64,000 nucleotides of DNA from Calothrix sp. PCC 7507 (GCF_000316575.1 NC_019682.1:1736001-1800000), one strand, 5' to 3'. Positions 26,146 through 35,895 are shown, counted from the first letter of the stretch. Numbers and translations are program-made. The notes: a model not told the origin generated them from the sequence alone.

Positions 26146-26796
26146 TTAGTGTTGCTTGCGAATCCATACTCTCAAGTCTCGCTTGGCCTGGGTTTCTCCT
26201 CGCTGGGCACAATTACTCAGAAACTCATAAAGCTGCTCTTTGGGAACACCAGGAAATGTTGGACTCATCTGTACTTCTTGATATTGACCATTTTGCAGCT
26301 CATAAATTTTCAAGATTTCGCCGTTGTATCGCCAAAATTCCGGCACTCCTATCTCTGCATACAGAATATTTTTGTTGATATCGGTGTGGGTGATGTCAAC
26401 TTCTACAACTAAATCTGGCGGTGGATCGACATTGAGATCAACGGTTTTACCCCGCACCAAGGGTTCATTGGCAATGTAATATCCTTGATCGGGTTCAGCC
26501 CCCACTTTTAGTCCAGGGCGATCGAGGGTGGTCGATTCCATACTTTTGATGTTGAGATTGAATTCTTCAGTCAAAATCTCGATAAATTGCCCAATTAACC
26601 CACTCGAATTTTCGTGTGCTTCTAATGGAGTCATAATCTCCAGAATGCCGTTGTAGTAGGTTAGATGCGCGGATCGATTTTCACCCAAGGTTTTACGGAT
26701 TGTTTGATAACCGTCCCAATCGACATGAAGAGACACACGCTTTTCTGGGAGCGATCGCTGTAATTGTAATATGTCAGTTGCAGGGGTATGAACCAT
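26146..26796 (-). CDS. Uma2 family (DUF820) endonuclease-like protein
   Basis: 216 residues from ATG 26796. The PD-(D/E)XK-like core is present: Asp in PPDLVVEVDITHTDIN, Glu in the same segment, then a Lys/Tyr region, with the N-terminal YNGILEIMTPLEAHE segment typical of Uma2. The gene lies downstream of phoH on the same strand with a 39-bp gap, so it may be read from the ffh-phoH transcript. It is a second Uma2 gene in the window and is not closely similar to the first. Confidence 0.8.
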   Translation of the reverse strand: MVHTPATDILQLQRSLPEKRVSLHVDWDGYQTIRKTLGENRSAHLTYYNGILEIMTPLEAHENSSGLIGQFIEILTEEFNLNIKSMESTTLDRPGLKVGAEPDQGYYIANEPLVRGKTVDLNVDPPPDLVVEVDITHTDINKNILYAEIGVPEFWRYNGEILKIYELQNGQYQEVQMSPTFPGVPKEQLYEFLSNCAQRGETQAKRDLRVWIRKQH

Positions 26797-26835
26797 ACAT
26801 AGCAATCCGGTTTGATTCCTGAACTTAATTATTGA

Positions 26836-27789
26836 CTAACTTTCGTATTTTTCGTAAGCAGCAACAATGCGCTGAACTAGGGGATGGCGCACAACATCTC
26901 TTTGAGAAAATTCACAAAAGGCAATACCTTCAACATGTTTTAAAACTTGCACAGCTACTGCAAGTCCTGATTGTTGGTTCACTGGTAAATCAGTTTGTGT
27001 GATGTCACCTGTAATTACCATCCGCGAACGGAAACCCAGACGGGTCAAAACCATTTTTATTTGAGCGGGTGTGGTATTTTGGGCTTCATCCACGATTACA
27101 AAGGCATTATTTAAGGTGCGTCCCCGCATGTAAGCGAGTGGTGCGACTTCAATGACACCGCGTTCTATCAAATTAGGAACTTTTTCGGGATCGATAAATT
27201 CATTGATGGCATCATAAAGTGGGCGGAGATAGGGATCAACTTTTTGCTGTAAATCTCCTGGCAAAAAGCCGAGTTTTTCGCCAGCTTCGACGGCGGGACG
27301 GGTTAAAATTATTTTTTCAAATTGGTTAGCTAGAAGTGCTTGGACGGCAACGACAACAGCGAGAAAAGTTTTGCCAGTCCCAGCCGGCCCGGTGCAGAAA
27401 GTGAGGTCACGTCTGCGGAGAACGTCGATATATTGTCGCTGGCGAAAGGTTTTAGCGCGAATTTCTTCACCCCGACGAGTTCTCGCGAGGATATCTCGTT
27501 GTAAATCTTGTAATTCTTCTGAGCGATCGCTATCCAAGGCTTGACGAGCTGTGGAAATATCGGCATTGGAAATGAGATTACCTTTAGTCCAGAGATATTC
27601 GAGCGATCGCACTAATCGAGACGCCAGATCAATTTGCTTTTCTGTGCCAGAAATGTGCAAATCCTGTCCGCGCAGCACTAAGCTGGCCCCTGTTTGCTGG
27701 GATAGAGTTTTGAGATTTTCTTCCCCATCTCCCGCCAGAGCGATCGCGCTAGGAATATTCGGCAGCTGAATTTTCAAGGCATCTGCCAT
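26836..27789 (-). CDS. phoH: PhoH family ATPase
   Basis: 317 residues. After a ~100-residue N-terminal KH-like region (VLRGQDLHISGTEKQIDLA), the PhoH ATPase core has Walker A FCTGPAGTGKTFLA (~135-148), LTRPAVEAGEKLGFLPGDL (the PhoH signature), and Walker B AFVIVDEAQNTTP (~230). Members are RNA-linked ATPases, often tied to ribosome maturation with YbeY. It is the last gene of the ffh-rpsP-khpA-phoH cluster, a conserved cyanobacterial arrangement. Confidence 0.92.
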   Translation of the reverse strand: MADALKIQLPNIPSAIALAGDGEENLKTLSQQTGASLVLRGQDLHISGTEKQIDLASRLVRSLEYLWTKGNLISNADISTARQALDSDRSEELQDLQRDILARTRRGEEIRAKTFRQRQYIDVLRRRDLTFCTGPAGTGKTFLAVVVAVQALLANQFEKIILTRPAVEAGEKLGFLPGDLQQKVDPYLRPLYDAINEFIDPEKVPNLIERGVIEVAPLAYMRGRTLNNAFVIVDEAQNTTPAQIKMVLTRLGFRSRMVITGDITQTDLPVNQQSGLAVAVQVLKHVEGIAFCEFSQRDVVRHPLVQRIVAAYEKYES

Positions 27790-27856
27790 AGTTTTTTAAA
27801 ATGTATAACCAGTATTTAATAACAAAGCTTTATATTTTCTCTATAAGGTGAGAATT

Positions 27857-27938
27857 CAGTTATCAGTTATCAGTTATCAGTTATCAAATTCACTGTTTAC
27901 TGTTTACTGTTCACTGTTCACTGTTTACTGTTCACTGT
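27857..27938. repeat. Heptamer tandem repeats (TCAGTTA and ACTGTTT/ACTGTTC)
   Basis: Four copies of the TCAGTTA heptamer followed by about eight copies of ACTGTTT or ACTGTTC in the khpA-phoH spacer. A short palindrome AGCGGAGACTTTCTCCGCT follows at ~27950. Confidence 0.8.
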
Positions 27939-28073
27939 TGAGGAGTCCAAGCGGAGACTTTCTCCGCTCGAAACTTCGGGTGGAAATAGGGGAAGAAATT
28001 GAAGTTTATTTATATCTTCTTCTCTCCCTTATCCTCCTGATCTCCCTCATGTTCCTTTTTATCTAGTTTAAAC

Positions 28074-28511
28074 CTAGCGGGAGCGTGGTTTAGCAATAGG
28101 TCTAGGCGTGTTTCCACGTTGTTCACGAGATTTGGGCGGAGGTAATCGCTCTTCCCTGTCTTCATCTAAAGACGTACCTTCTCGGTCAGAGGAGTTGCTG
28201 CCATAGATGTCTAGATATACTGATTGTCCGGCAGCTTCAGCCGCTGCGGCAATTACAGTGCGAATCGCCTGTATATTGCGTCCTCCGCGACCGAACACTT
28301 TCCCTTTATCTGTGCTTTCAAAGGCGATGCGAATCCAAGCCCGTTTGAGAGTATGAGAAATTTCACAATCGACGCGTAAAGACTCAGGGGATTCTAAAAA
28401 GGGCTGTACCAAAAACCGTACCAACTCATCATAGTTGGGGCTAGCTATGGCAGATTGTGTTCCGTCATTATGATGCGGCTGTTGCTGTTGCACTGACCTG
28501 TTCAAAAACAT
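28074..28511 (-). CDS. khpA: KH-domain RNA-binding protein KhpA
   Basis: 145 residues. The KH core contains the GxxG-type loop in [21 protein letters not shown] (residues ~72-92). KhpA proteins bind RNA (with KhpB/Jag in Firmicutes). The start ATG lies 44 bp inside the rpsP coding end in another frame, so translation is probably coupled to rpsP. The C-terminal ~40 residues are charged and low-complexity ([20 protein letters not shown]), which is longer than in most bacterial KhpA. Confidence 0.88.
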   Translation of the reverse strand: MFLNRSVQQQQPHHNDGTQSAIASPNYDELVRFLVQPFLESPESLRVDCEISHTLKRAWIRIAFESTDKGKVFGRGGRNIQAIRTVIAAAAEAAGQSVYLDIYGSNSSDREGTSLDEDREERLPPPKSREQRGNTPRPIAKPRSR

Positions 28512-28734
28512 TGGCTTTTACTAGAATGCGACGGACGGTGTCAGTGGGTTGAGCGCCTTGTTGTAGTCGCTTGACGATACCAGGAACATCCAATCGCACT
28601 TCATCAGTTCTGGGGTTGTAAAATCCCAGTTCTTCTAGGGGACGACCATCGCGGCGGGAGAGACTATTAATAGCGATAATGCGGTAACTTGCTTCCCGTT
28701 TTTTACCGTAACGCTTCAAGCGCAGTTTGATCAT
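28468..28734 (-). CDS. rpsP: 30S ribosomal protein bS16
   Basis: 88 residues beginning [20 protein letters not shown], the canonical S16 start, with the [13 protein letters not shown] motif and an Ala/Thr-rich tail (ATATAAS). It is needed for 30S assembly. It lies 114 bp downstream of ffh and its C-terminal end overlaps the start of khpA by 44 bp. Confidence 0.97.
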   Translation of the reverse strand: MIKLRLKRYGKKREASYRIIAINSLSRRDGRPLEELGFYNPRTDEVRLDVPGIVKRLQQGAQPTDTVRRILVKANVFEQVSATATAAS

Positions 28735-28847
28735 GATTGAAAAATCATTCTCCTATTTGTGGTTATACTGAAATGCTAATTTTAGCACTTGCCTAGCATT
28801 TGCTGCTATGAATCAGTTATCAGTCTGAATTGATAACTGTTCACTGA

Positions 28848-30305
28848 TTAAAGATTGCCAAAGCCTTTTTTCTTTTTATCTTTGTTCTTTTTCTTTTTCG
28901 CGCCAGCGTCACCTGGATAACCCCGCCAGCCGGGGGCTGGAGGACGATTACCTGCGCCTGCAAAGGCATTACCGCCGCCGCCAAACATTCCCGGCATACC
29001 AGGAAAGCCACCTTGACCCATTTGTTGCATGAGCGATCGCATTTTTTGGAAATCAGCCACCAGTTTACTCACATCTGACTCTCTGTAGCCAGAACCGGAA
29101 GCAATGCGCCGTCTGCGGCTGGGGGAACTGGCGAGTAAATCAGGATCGTGCCGTTCTTGGCGAGTCATGGAATTAATCATCGCTTCACAGCGCTTCAGCT
29201 GGGTTTCGCCCTGCTTCAATTGGTCATCTGAGAGCTTGTTCATCCCTGGAATCATCTTAATCAGACCTCCCAGCGATCCCATGTTCTTCAGCATTCGCAA
29301 CTGCTTGAGGAAGTCAGTGAAGTCAAACTTAGCTGAGAGGATTTTTTCCTGCATTTTCTCAGCATCTGCCAAGTCAAACTCTTCCTGGGCTTTCTCTACT
29401 AGGGTTAAGACATCGCCCATACCGAGAATTCGCGATGCCATGCGATCGGGGTAAAACGGTTGTAGTGCCTCAACTTTCTCACCCACCCCCACAAACTTAA
29501 TTGGCGCTCCCGAAATCTGCCGCACAGATAACGCTGCACCACCACGGCTATCACCATCCATTTTGGTCAGGATTGCCCCAGTAATGCCAATTTGATCGTG
29601 GAATGTGCGGGTAAGATTTGCCGCCTCTTGACCAGTCATCGAGTCCACGACTAACAGCGTTTCGTGGGGCTGGACTGTTTCTTTAATGCGGGCCAATTCC
29701 GCCATCATATCCTCGTCAATTTGCAGACGACCGGCAGTATCAATAATTACTGTATTAATACCTTCTGCCTTAGCTCGCTCCACACCCTGACGGGCTATTT
29801 CTACAGGGTTGGCATCGCTACCCAGTTCAAAGACTGGTACGTCAATTTGCTTACCTAGTGTAATTAACTGATCGATCGCCGCTGGGCGATATACGTCTGT
29901 GGCTACCAATAAACAACTGCGTTCTAGTTTGCGTAAATGTAAGGCTAATTTAGCAGTAGCTGTAGTTTTACCAGTACCTTGTAACCCAGCCATCAGCACA
30001 ATGGTGGTTTCCCCAGCCGCTTCTGCTAAGGGGACATTCTCCTCCCCCATCACCTTTACAAGTTCATCATGAACAATTTTGATGAACTGTTGGTCAGGTC
30101 TTACACCCGCAAGGACATCAGCACCTTGGGCTTTAGCTTCAACTGTGCTAATAAAATCTTTGACTACCTGGAGGTTAACATCTGCTTCCAACAAGGCGCG
30201 GCGTACTTCCCGCAAAGCGTCTTGAATGTTGGATTGAGAAATTTTATCCTGTCCGCGCAGTTTTTTCCAGGCAGATTCTAAACGATCAGATAGAGCATCA
30301 AACAT
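28848..30305 (-). CDS. ffh: Signal recognition particle protein Ffh (SRP54)
   Basis: 485 residues with the N-domain, the G-domain (GLQGTGKTTATAKLA at ~108-122, DTAGRLQIDED at ~190, TKMDGDSRGGAALS at ~247) and the Met-rich M-domain (~300-440) with the SRP RNA-binding SGSGYRESDV-like helix. The C-terminal tail has a Gly/Met/Pro-rich run and a Lys-rich end. It recognises signal peptides co-translationally in the cytosol. It heads the ffh-rpsP-khpA-phoH cluster. Confidence 0.97.
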   Translation of the reverse strand: MFDALSDRLESAWKKLRGQDKISQSNIQDALREVRRALLEADVNLQVVKDFISTVEAKAQGADVLAGVRPDQQFIKIVHDELVKVMGEENVPLAEAAGETTIVLMAGLQGTGKTTATAKLALHLRKLERSCLLVATDVYRPAAIDQLITLGKQIDVPVFELGSDANPVEIARQGVERAKAEGINTVIIDTAGRLQIDEDMMAELARIKETVQPHETLLVVDSMTGQEAANLTRTFHDQIGITGAILTKMDGDSRGGAALSVRQISGAPIKFVGVGEKVEALQPFYPDRMASRILGMGDVLTLVEKAQEEFDLADAEKMQEKILSAKFDFTDFLKQLRMLKNMGSLGGLIKMIPGMNKLSDDQLKQGETQLKRCEAMINSMTRQERHDPDLLASSPSRRRRIASGSGYRESDVSKLVADFQKMRSLMQQMGQGGFPGMPGMFGGGGNAFAGAGNRPPAPGWRGYPGDAGAKKKKNKDKKKKGFGNL

Positions 30306-30614
30306 AGTAATGTCGTTACAGGTAGTTAGCCAGTGGGGAAATCTGAGCCGCAGCTACGACGATTCAGAATTTTCCATAGAATTTTAATGTGCTATTTACC
30401 AGCTTAGTATTTTTCACCCCGACTATGGCATGAAGATAACGAACATGGGGGAGCAGGGAGAGCAGTGAAAAATTATTATTCCTCCTCATTCTCCTCATCC
30501 CCCGGTTGGTGAGTTTCGGCTACGCTCAACTACCACGCTCTCGTTCCACATTCCCCTCATCCGAGTGTAAACAAGCGTGCTATTCGATACTTAATGTTTT
30601 CTGTATCTCCATGC
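30306..30614. other. Intergenic region with a short palindrome
   Basis: About 310 bp containing the palindrome-like GAGTTTCGGCTACGCTCAAC (~30508), a relative of the repeat inserted in ribE. No supported gene. Confidence 0.5.
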
Positions 30615-31409
30615 TTATTCGGGAGGTTGTTGTGCAGCTTGTCTTACCTCATCCACAGTTAAATCTAATTCCTGTGCAATTTGTTCCACAGTTAAGCCTA
30701 ATGATATTAGCAGAGGTACTGTTTTTAACTTTCCTCTCTGTTCGCCTCTCTGTTCGCCTTCTGCAAAAGCTTGCTGATATACTCGCGTTTGTTTCAAATC
30801 GCTTAATCCAAACATTTCTTGTATCTCCTCGATATCCATGCTGGGAAATTTATAAACTAAAATCGTCTCGATTATTTGTAATAATTGTTGCTGTTGGGGT
30901 ACTGAATCAATTTCCTGACTGGTTCTAGTAATTAACTCCCTGGCTGCTTGGATGGCCTGATCTTCATTTTCTATGACTAATTTGATCGTAGCAATGCCAA
31001 GGGGTAGAGATGCAGTTGCTCCTAATTCTTCTAAATAAATCCGGGTAACTCTCCCACAAGCAAATGACTCACGGTAGTGTTTGATTTTTGCTGTGTCAAT
31101 ACTGCGATTTGGGTAAATAACCACGGTTAACCAATCATTTTCAGGTTGGTTTTGGCGCAAGTATAAATGAATTTCTGTAAACAGCCTGGAGTAAATTCCT
31201 GAGTCTGCTTGAAACTGAACTTCAACGAAGTAAATTGGGTTTTCTTCTGTTTGTGGAAGAAATACCCCATCGATGCGGAAAGCTGTTTGCTTGACTTCAA
31301 CTGATGAGAATTGATACTCTGTGGCGGTTTCGGGAGAATTGCCAATTAATTCAAAGAAAATGTTGGGAAATTCTTGAAATAGGCGATAAAATATGCTGTC
31401 TGTTTTCAC
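30615..31409 (-). CDS. Rpn family (DUF2887) recombination-promoting nuclease/putative transposase
   Basis: 264 residues with a GTG start at 31409. The N-terminal half has the DUF2887/Rpn pattern FYRLFQEFPNIFFELIG (~7-23), the PD-(D/E)XK-like FRIDGVFLP and YFVEVQFQ, and SRLFTEIHLYLRQ. The C-terminal part is helical with EGEQRGEQRGK and ends in an HTH-like LGLTVEQIAQELDLTVDEVRQ (~237-257). Rpn nucleases cleave DNA and may promote RecA-independent recombination. Many cyanobacterial genomes carry tens of copies. Confidence 0.85.
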   Translation of the reverse strand: MKTDSIFYRLFQEFPNIFFELIGNSPETATEYQFSSVEVKQTAFRIDGVFLPQTEENPIYFVEVQFQADSGIYSRLFTEIHLYLRQNQPENDWLTVVIYPNRSIDTAKIKHYRESFACGRVTRIYLEELGATASLPLGIATIKLVIENEDQAIQAARELITRTSQEIDSVPQQQQLLQIIETILVYKFPSMDIEEIQEMFGLSDLKQTRVYQQAFAEGEQRGEQRGKLKTVPLLISLGLTVEQIAQELDLTVDEVRQAAQQPPE

Positions 31410-31496
31410 CGATCGGAGTTTTTGAACGCAGAGTCATAATAATTTTTTAAATTACCATACTTTATCAAACTCCATATTTTTCTAGGACACAGCAGC

Positions 31497-32276
31497 ATGT
31501 CGCAAAGGATTAAAGTTTACTCATACTCGATATATCACTCGTCAAATTCCTACATTGGTATTACCCTGGCTGAAAAAGCATTGCAGGATTTACCTGTTGA
31601 TATTGAACGACGACCGATTTATATCCCAAAAGGGCGGGGTATTAAGGTTGCGGAGTTACAAGGACGAAATGAAAGCGCCCTTTTATCGTCGTATCACAAA
31701 GAAGATTGTTTGCGGTGGGCAAAGAAATATGGTGTTGAAATTCGGCTCAAGGAATATGAGGAATTTGCTAGGTGGGTGAAGCGCTGGGAGAAAATGCAGT
31801 TTGGCAGGGAAGAACTTCCTGCTAGAGCATACTATGCTGCTTGTGGAACTGGGAAGGAGCATTTGCTGGATGCGGCTTTTTTTCGAGCGACATATATTGA
31901 TTTGCTGGATGTCAATGACGAGTCTGTGATTAAGAAAGTCGCCGATGATGTTGGACTGGATGGCGATCGCATTCTGAATTTAATCCACGGCGAAGCAGCT
32001 ACACAAGCAGCAGTAGCAGCTTTAGCAGAATTTGAGCAATTTGGTTGTCCGGGAGTTCCCACTTGGGTTATCGATGGTGAAAGGTTTTGGGGTAAGGATC
32101 GTGTCGATTGGGTGGCTGAAAAGGTAAGAAATATGGTGCATTCAGTTCAGAATTTGCAAGTTAGCGATGTAGATAATTCACAAATACTTATAAAAGATTT
32201 TCTCGAACTGAGCGAGTCATCACTGAGTAAAATTTGGCTTGATCCAGAGGAAGACGAAGCTTGGAAAGATCTATAG
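31497..32276 (+). CDS. DsbA-family protein (HCCA isomerase/GST kappa-like)
   Basis: 259 residues with a thioredoxin-fold DsbA-like layout. The N-terminal strand IKVYSYSIYHSSNSYIG has SSNS where DsbA has CxxC, so it is not a disulfide oxidoreductase. The helical insertion (~100-180) and C-terminal VPTWVIDGERFWGKDRVDWV (~192-211) match 2-hydroxychromene-2-carboxylate isomerase/GST-kappa proteins, which use glutathione. There is no signal peptide, so it is cytosolic. A C-terminal acidic tail (~225-259) is extra. Confidence 0.8.
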   Translation: MSQRIKVYSYSIYHSSNSYIGITLAEKALQDLPVDIERRPIYIPKGRGIKVAELQGRNESALLSSYHKEDCLRWAKKYGVEIRLKEYEEFARWVKRWEKMQFGREELPARAYYAACGTGKEHLLDAAFFRATYIDLLDVNDESVIKKVADDVGLDGDRILNLIHGEAATQAAVAALAEFEQFGCPGVPTWVIDGERFWGKDRVDWVAEKVRNMVHSVQNLQVSDVDNSQILIKDFLELSESSLSKIWLDPEEDEAWKDL

Positions 32277-32563
32277 AAAACCTTGTCAAAGGCGATGTCA
32301 TCGGGAGCATCTCACCTTTGCAAATATACCAGGCGATTAAAAATCGCGGCTACACAAACCAAGTCCGCCTACGCGGACTTTAGGAATTTGAAACCCACGG
32401 AGGTGGGTTTTGTCTGTATAGCCGCGAATTCTATTCGCTGGGGTAGGTGTGTTTTTACAAATTTTAACTGAAGGGTCGGCGGAGAGTAATTTTGAAATCG
32501 AGGTTAAGTATAATTTGGCGTAGAAAAAGCCATAATTTAGCGCGTTATATATATTTATTATGA

Positions 32564-32588
32564 GGGCACGGCAATGCCGTGCCCCTAC
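32564..32588. repeat. REP palindrome downstream of the RAYT gene
   Basis: GGGCACGGCAATGCCGTGCCC followed by CTAC. The CTAC border (GTAG on the other strand) faces the transposase gene, as does the GTAG of the REP at 33316-33340. Confidence 0.85.
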
Positions 32589-32643
32589 CATGTGTTGTGT
32601 CTCAATGCGAATTGATATTGATGAGATAGCACAAGATTTTTCA

Positions 32644-33240
32644 TCAAAAAGGGATATCGAAAAGGTAATCTTGAATATCAGAATTAGCTTGCGGATTTTC
32701 TGGATCATCTGCCCAACGCTGGGGATTATTTACTATATATTCTTGGATATTATCTAAAGCTTTTTGTTCTCTGCCAATGTGTTCATAAAAATTGCGTTGC
32801 CAGATTGATTGCCCTTTAGTCTGCAAAATTATATTAATGCGTTTGCTGACAACGCTTTTATAACTACCAATAACTGTAGAAATAGAACCACGTACAGGTT
32901 TACCAAATTGTTCTGGGTTGCCTTCGCTATGTTGGTTGAGGGCAAGGCAATGCCTTGCCTCTACAGGGTTATCGGTGATGATTAAGATGCCGTGTATATG
33001 GTTAGGCATAACTACAAATATGTCTAATTCAATGTAGGGAAAATGATAGGGTATTGTTTGCCAGCAGTGAAAGGCGATATAACCTAAAGAATTTAATTGC
33101 ATTTCGCCATTAACCACATTACCAAATAAACATTGCCATGCTTTAGTGCAAATGGTGACGAAATATGCACCAGCCTCGGTGTAATTATACCCTTTCAAGC
33201 GGATAGAACGGCGATGATGTTTTTGTGGATCATAAGGCAT
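32644..33240 (-). CDS. REP-associated tyrosine transposase (RAYT, Y1_Tnp/IS200-like)
   Basis: 198 residues. The HUH motif is in VVMPNHIHGILII (~80-92), and the catalytic Tyr region is IWQRNFYEHIGREQKALDNI (~146-165). This is a single-strand DNA transposase of the IS200/RAYT group; RAYTs recognise REP palindromes adjacent to a GTAG tetranucleotide. A stretch of ~9 residues (VEARHCLAL) is encoded by a REP palindrome inside the gene (32938-32964). REPs flank the gene on both sides, so it probably mobilises or maintains that repeat family. Confidence 0.88.
   Translation of the reverse strand: MPYDPQKHHRRSIRLKGYNYTEAGAYFVTICTKAWQCLFGNVVNGEMQLNSLGYIAFHCWQTIPYHFPYIELDIFVVMPNHIHGILIITDNPVEARHCLALNQHSEGNPEQFGKPVRGSISTVIGSYKSVVSKRINIILQTKGQSIWQRNFYEHIGREQKALDNIQEYIVNNPQRWADDPENPQANSDIQDYLFDIPF
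32938..32964. repeat. REP palindrome inside the RAYT coding sequence
   Basis: GAGGGCAAGGCAATGCC followed by TTGCCTCTAC (27 bp); read on the gene strand it begins with GTAGAGGCAAGGC. It is translated in frame in the variable loop after the HUH motif. Confidence 0.8.
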
Positions 33241-33315
33241 GATTTTTTGAATATGGATGTTCGCAATTTTTGCCTATTTTAATCGAGAATTTTTCAATTC
33301 ACCCATATAAATAAT

Positions 33316-33340
33316 GTAGGGGCAAGGCAGTGCCTTGCCC
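33316..33340. repeat. REP palindrome upstream of the RAYT gene
   Basis: GTAG followed by GGGCAAGGCAGTGCCTTGCCC. The GTAG border faces the transposase gene, giving an inward-facing arrangement with the REP at 32564-32588. Confidence 0.85.
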
Positions 33341-33492
33341 TCTTTGTCTTCCTCAGTATGTTGTTCAAATTCACAGTGCCCATATATACCACTAAAATTG
33401 CAAGATCATCTCACACTCATACAAATAACTTGAGAAAAATCGCACATCGCGCTAGTCTGCTTTAGCAAAACTGCACGCTGTGACATTAGGCA

Positions 33493-35895
33493 ATGACAAA
33501 TCAATTCTCCCCGGAAATTCCTGTTTGCACTTGGAGTCGTCCTATCGGTTTAGGTTGGGATAAACCTTATACTGTCCGCTACGCTAGTAATATCGATGAT
33601 GGCCCTTGGCATGGTATGCCTTTAGGCGGCTTTGGTGCAGGTTGCATCGGGCGCTCTTCTCGGGGAGACTTTAATTTATGGCATATTGACGGCGGTGAGC
33701 ATACTTTCCAGAACATTCCCGCCTGTCAATTCAGTGTATTTGAATCTCATGGCACTTCTTCCCAAGCCTACGCCTTATCTACTCAAGCGCCAGAGGATGG
33801 TAGTCTTGCAGGGTGGAAGTGGTATCCGGCGAGTGGAGGTACTTATCATGCCTTATACCCCCGTAGTTGGTTTGTGTATGAAAATGTGTTTCAAGCACAG
33901 TTAACTTGTGAGCAGTTTTCCCCTGTTTGGGCGAATAACTACCAAGAAACTAGTTACCCAGTGGCAATTTTCCTGTGGAAGGCGCATAACCCAACAGATG
34001 CACCGATTACTCTCAGCATCATGCTGACTTGGGAAAATATGGTGGGTTGGTTTACGAATGCGTTGAAATCTCCAGAGGTGCGGATACGAGATGATGGCAG
34101 TCCGGTTTATGAATATCAGCCGCGTTTGGGAGAAAGTCAAGGTAATTACAATCAGCTAATTGAAAATTCTGGACAGGTTGGTTGTTTTTTATCTCAGGTT
34201 GATAGGGATGCATCCGTCGCTGAAGGGGATGGTAGCTGGTGTATTGCCACGTTGAAGCATCCCCAGATAGAAGTATTTCATCACACCCGGTGGAATCCTG
34301 TGGGTACAGGGGAAGATGTCTGGCAAAGCTTTGCAGCAGATGGCTCGTTGCCTAATTATCAAGATGCAACTCCTGCAATAGAGAATACACGAATAGGTGG
34401 AGCGATCGCTATCCGTTTCACTCTGCAACCAGGGCAAACTATAGAAATTCCCTTCTCTCTGGCTTGGGATTTCCCGGTGACAGAATTTGCAGCGGGAGTG
34501 AACTATTACCGCAGATATACAGACTTTTTTGGTCGGAGTGGTGAAAATGCTTGGGCGATCGCATCTACTGCTCTCCAAGAATATCAAAATTGGCGATCGC
34601 AGATCCAACGTTGGCAAAAACCAATTCTAGAACGGGAAGATTTGCCACAATGGTTCAAAATGGCTCTATTTAATGAGCTGTATGACCTCACTAGCGGTGG
34701 TACTCTCTGGAGTGCAGCGTCAAAACTTGATCCTGTTGGTCAATTTGCGGTTTTGGAATGCCTAGATTACCGCTGGTATGAAAGTCTCGATGTGCGGTTA
34801 TATGGTTCATTTGCCCTTTTAATGCTGTTTCCAGAATTAGAAAAGTCGGTAATCCGGGCATTTGCACGGGCTATTCCCCACAGTGACGCTCATCAGCGGG
34901 TAATTGGCTATTACTACACAATTGGCGCAGACACAACAACCGCCGTTCGCAAAGTCCCAGGTGCAACACCCCACGATTTAGGCGCACCCAATGAACATGT
35001 GTGGGAAAAAACCAACTATACCTGCTATCAGGACTGCAATTTGTGGAAGGATTTAGGCAGTGATTTTGTGTTGCAGGTGTACCGGGATTTTCTGCTAACT
35101 GGTGCTGATGATGTGGAATTCCTGACAGATTGCTGGCCGGCAATTGTGGAAACCCTCAACTATCTGAAAACCTTTGATCAAGATGATGATGGCATTCCTG
35201 AGAATTCCGGCGCACCTGATCAAACCTTTGATGATTGGCGATTGCAGGGAGTGAGTGCCTATTGTGGGGGTTTGTGGTTGGCTGCTTTGGAGGCAGCGAT
35301 CGCTATTAGCAATATTTTATTAAATCAAAACCTTGCTGATTTAGGTAACTTGGCGTTACAAAAATCCATCTATGAAACTTGGTTAGCCCAATCCCGCCCC
35401 ATCTATGAAGAAAAACTCTGGAATGGGCAATATTACCGCTTGGATAGCAAGAGTGGTTCCGATGTGGTGATGGCGGATCAGTTATGTGGGCAATTCTATG
35501 CCCGACTATTGGGATTACCAGATATTGTAGCGAGCGATCGCGCCCTTTCTGCCCTGCAAACTGTTTATGAAGCTTGCTTCTTGAAATTCTACGATGGTCA
35601 ATTTGGGGCTGCAAATGGCGTTCGTCCCGATGGTTCACCAGAAAACCCGCAAGCGACTCACCCGCTGGAAGTCTGGACAGGAATCAACTTTGGACTAGCA
35701 GCTTTTCTCGTGCAGATGGGAATGCAAGATGAAGCTTTGAAGTTGACGCAAGCTGTAGTAAAGCAGATTTACGACAACGGACTACAATTCCGCACCCCTG
35801 AAGCCATCACCACCGTTGGTACTTTCCGCGCCAGTACTTACCTGCGGGCGATGGCTATTTGGGCGATTTATTTAGGAATAGGGCATAGGGCATAG
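33493..35895 (+). CDS. GH116 family beta-glucosidase / non-lysosomal glucosylceramidase-like enzyme
   Basis: 800 residues with the GH116 two-domain layout. An N-terminal beta-sandwich begins near GMPLGGFGAGCIGRSSRGDF (~40-59). The C-terminal (alpha/alpha)6 barrel has LECLDYRWYESLDVRLYGS (nucleophile Glu about residue 422) and PDQTFDDW (general acid Asp region, ~575-582), both conserved in GBA2 and bacterial GH116. It hydrolyses beta-linked glucosides or xylosides; the native substrate is unknown. There is no signal peptide, so it is likely cytosolic. The gene is monocistronic, and a tandem repeat follows it. Confidence 0.9.
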   Translation: MTNQFSPEIPVCTWSRPIGLGWDKPYTVRYASNIDDGPWHGMPLGGFGAGCIGRSSRGDFNLWHIDGGEHTFQNIPACQFSVFESHGTSSQAYALSTQAPEDGSLAGWKWYPASGGTYHALYPRSWFVYENVFQAQLTCEQFSPVWANNYQETSYPVAIFLWKAHNPTDAPITLSIMLTWENMVGWFTNALKSPEVRIRDDGSPVYEYQPRLGESQGNYNQLIENSGQVGCFLSQVDRDASVAEGDGSWCIATLKHPQIEVFHHTRWNPVGTGEDVWQSFAADGSLPNYQDATPAIENTRIGGAIAIRFTLQPGQTIEIPFSLAWDFPVTEFAAGVNYYRRYTDFFGRSGENAWAIASTALQEYQNWRSQIQRWQKPILEREDLPQWFKMALFNELYDLTSGGTLWSAASKLDPVGQFAVLECLDYRWYESLDVRLYGSFALLMLFPELEKSVIRAFARAIPHSDAHQRVIGYYYTIGADTTTAVRKVPGATPHDLGAPNEHVWEKTNYTCYQDCNLWKDLGSDFVLQVYRDFLLTGADDVEFLTDCWPAIVETLNYLKTFDQDDDGIPENSGAPDQTFDDWRLQGVSAYCGGLWLAALEAAIAISNILLNQNLADLGNLALQKSIYETWLAQSRPIYEEKLWNGQYYRLDSKSGSDVVMADQLCGQFYARLLGLPDIVASDRALSALQTVYEACFLKFYDGQFGAANGVRPDGSPENPQATHPLEVWTGINFGLAAFLVQMGMQDEALKLTQAVVKQIYDNGLQFRTPEAITTVGTFRASTYLRAMAIWAIYLGIGHRA

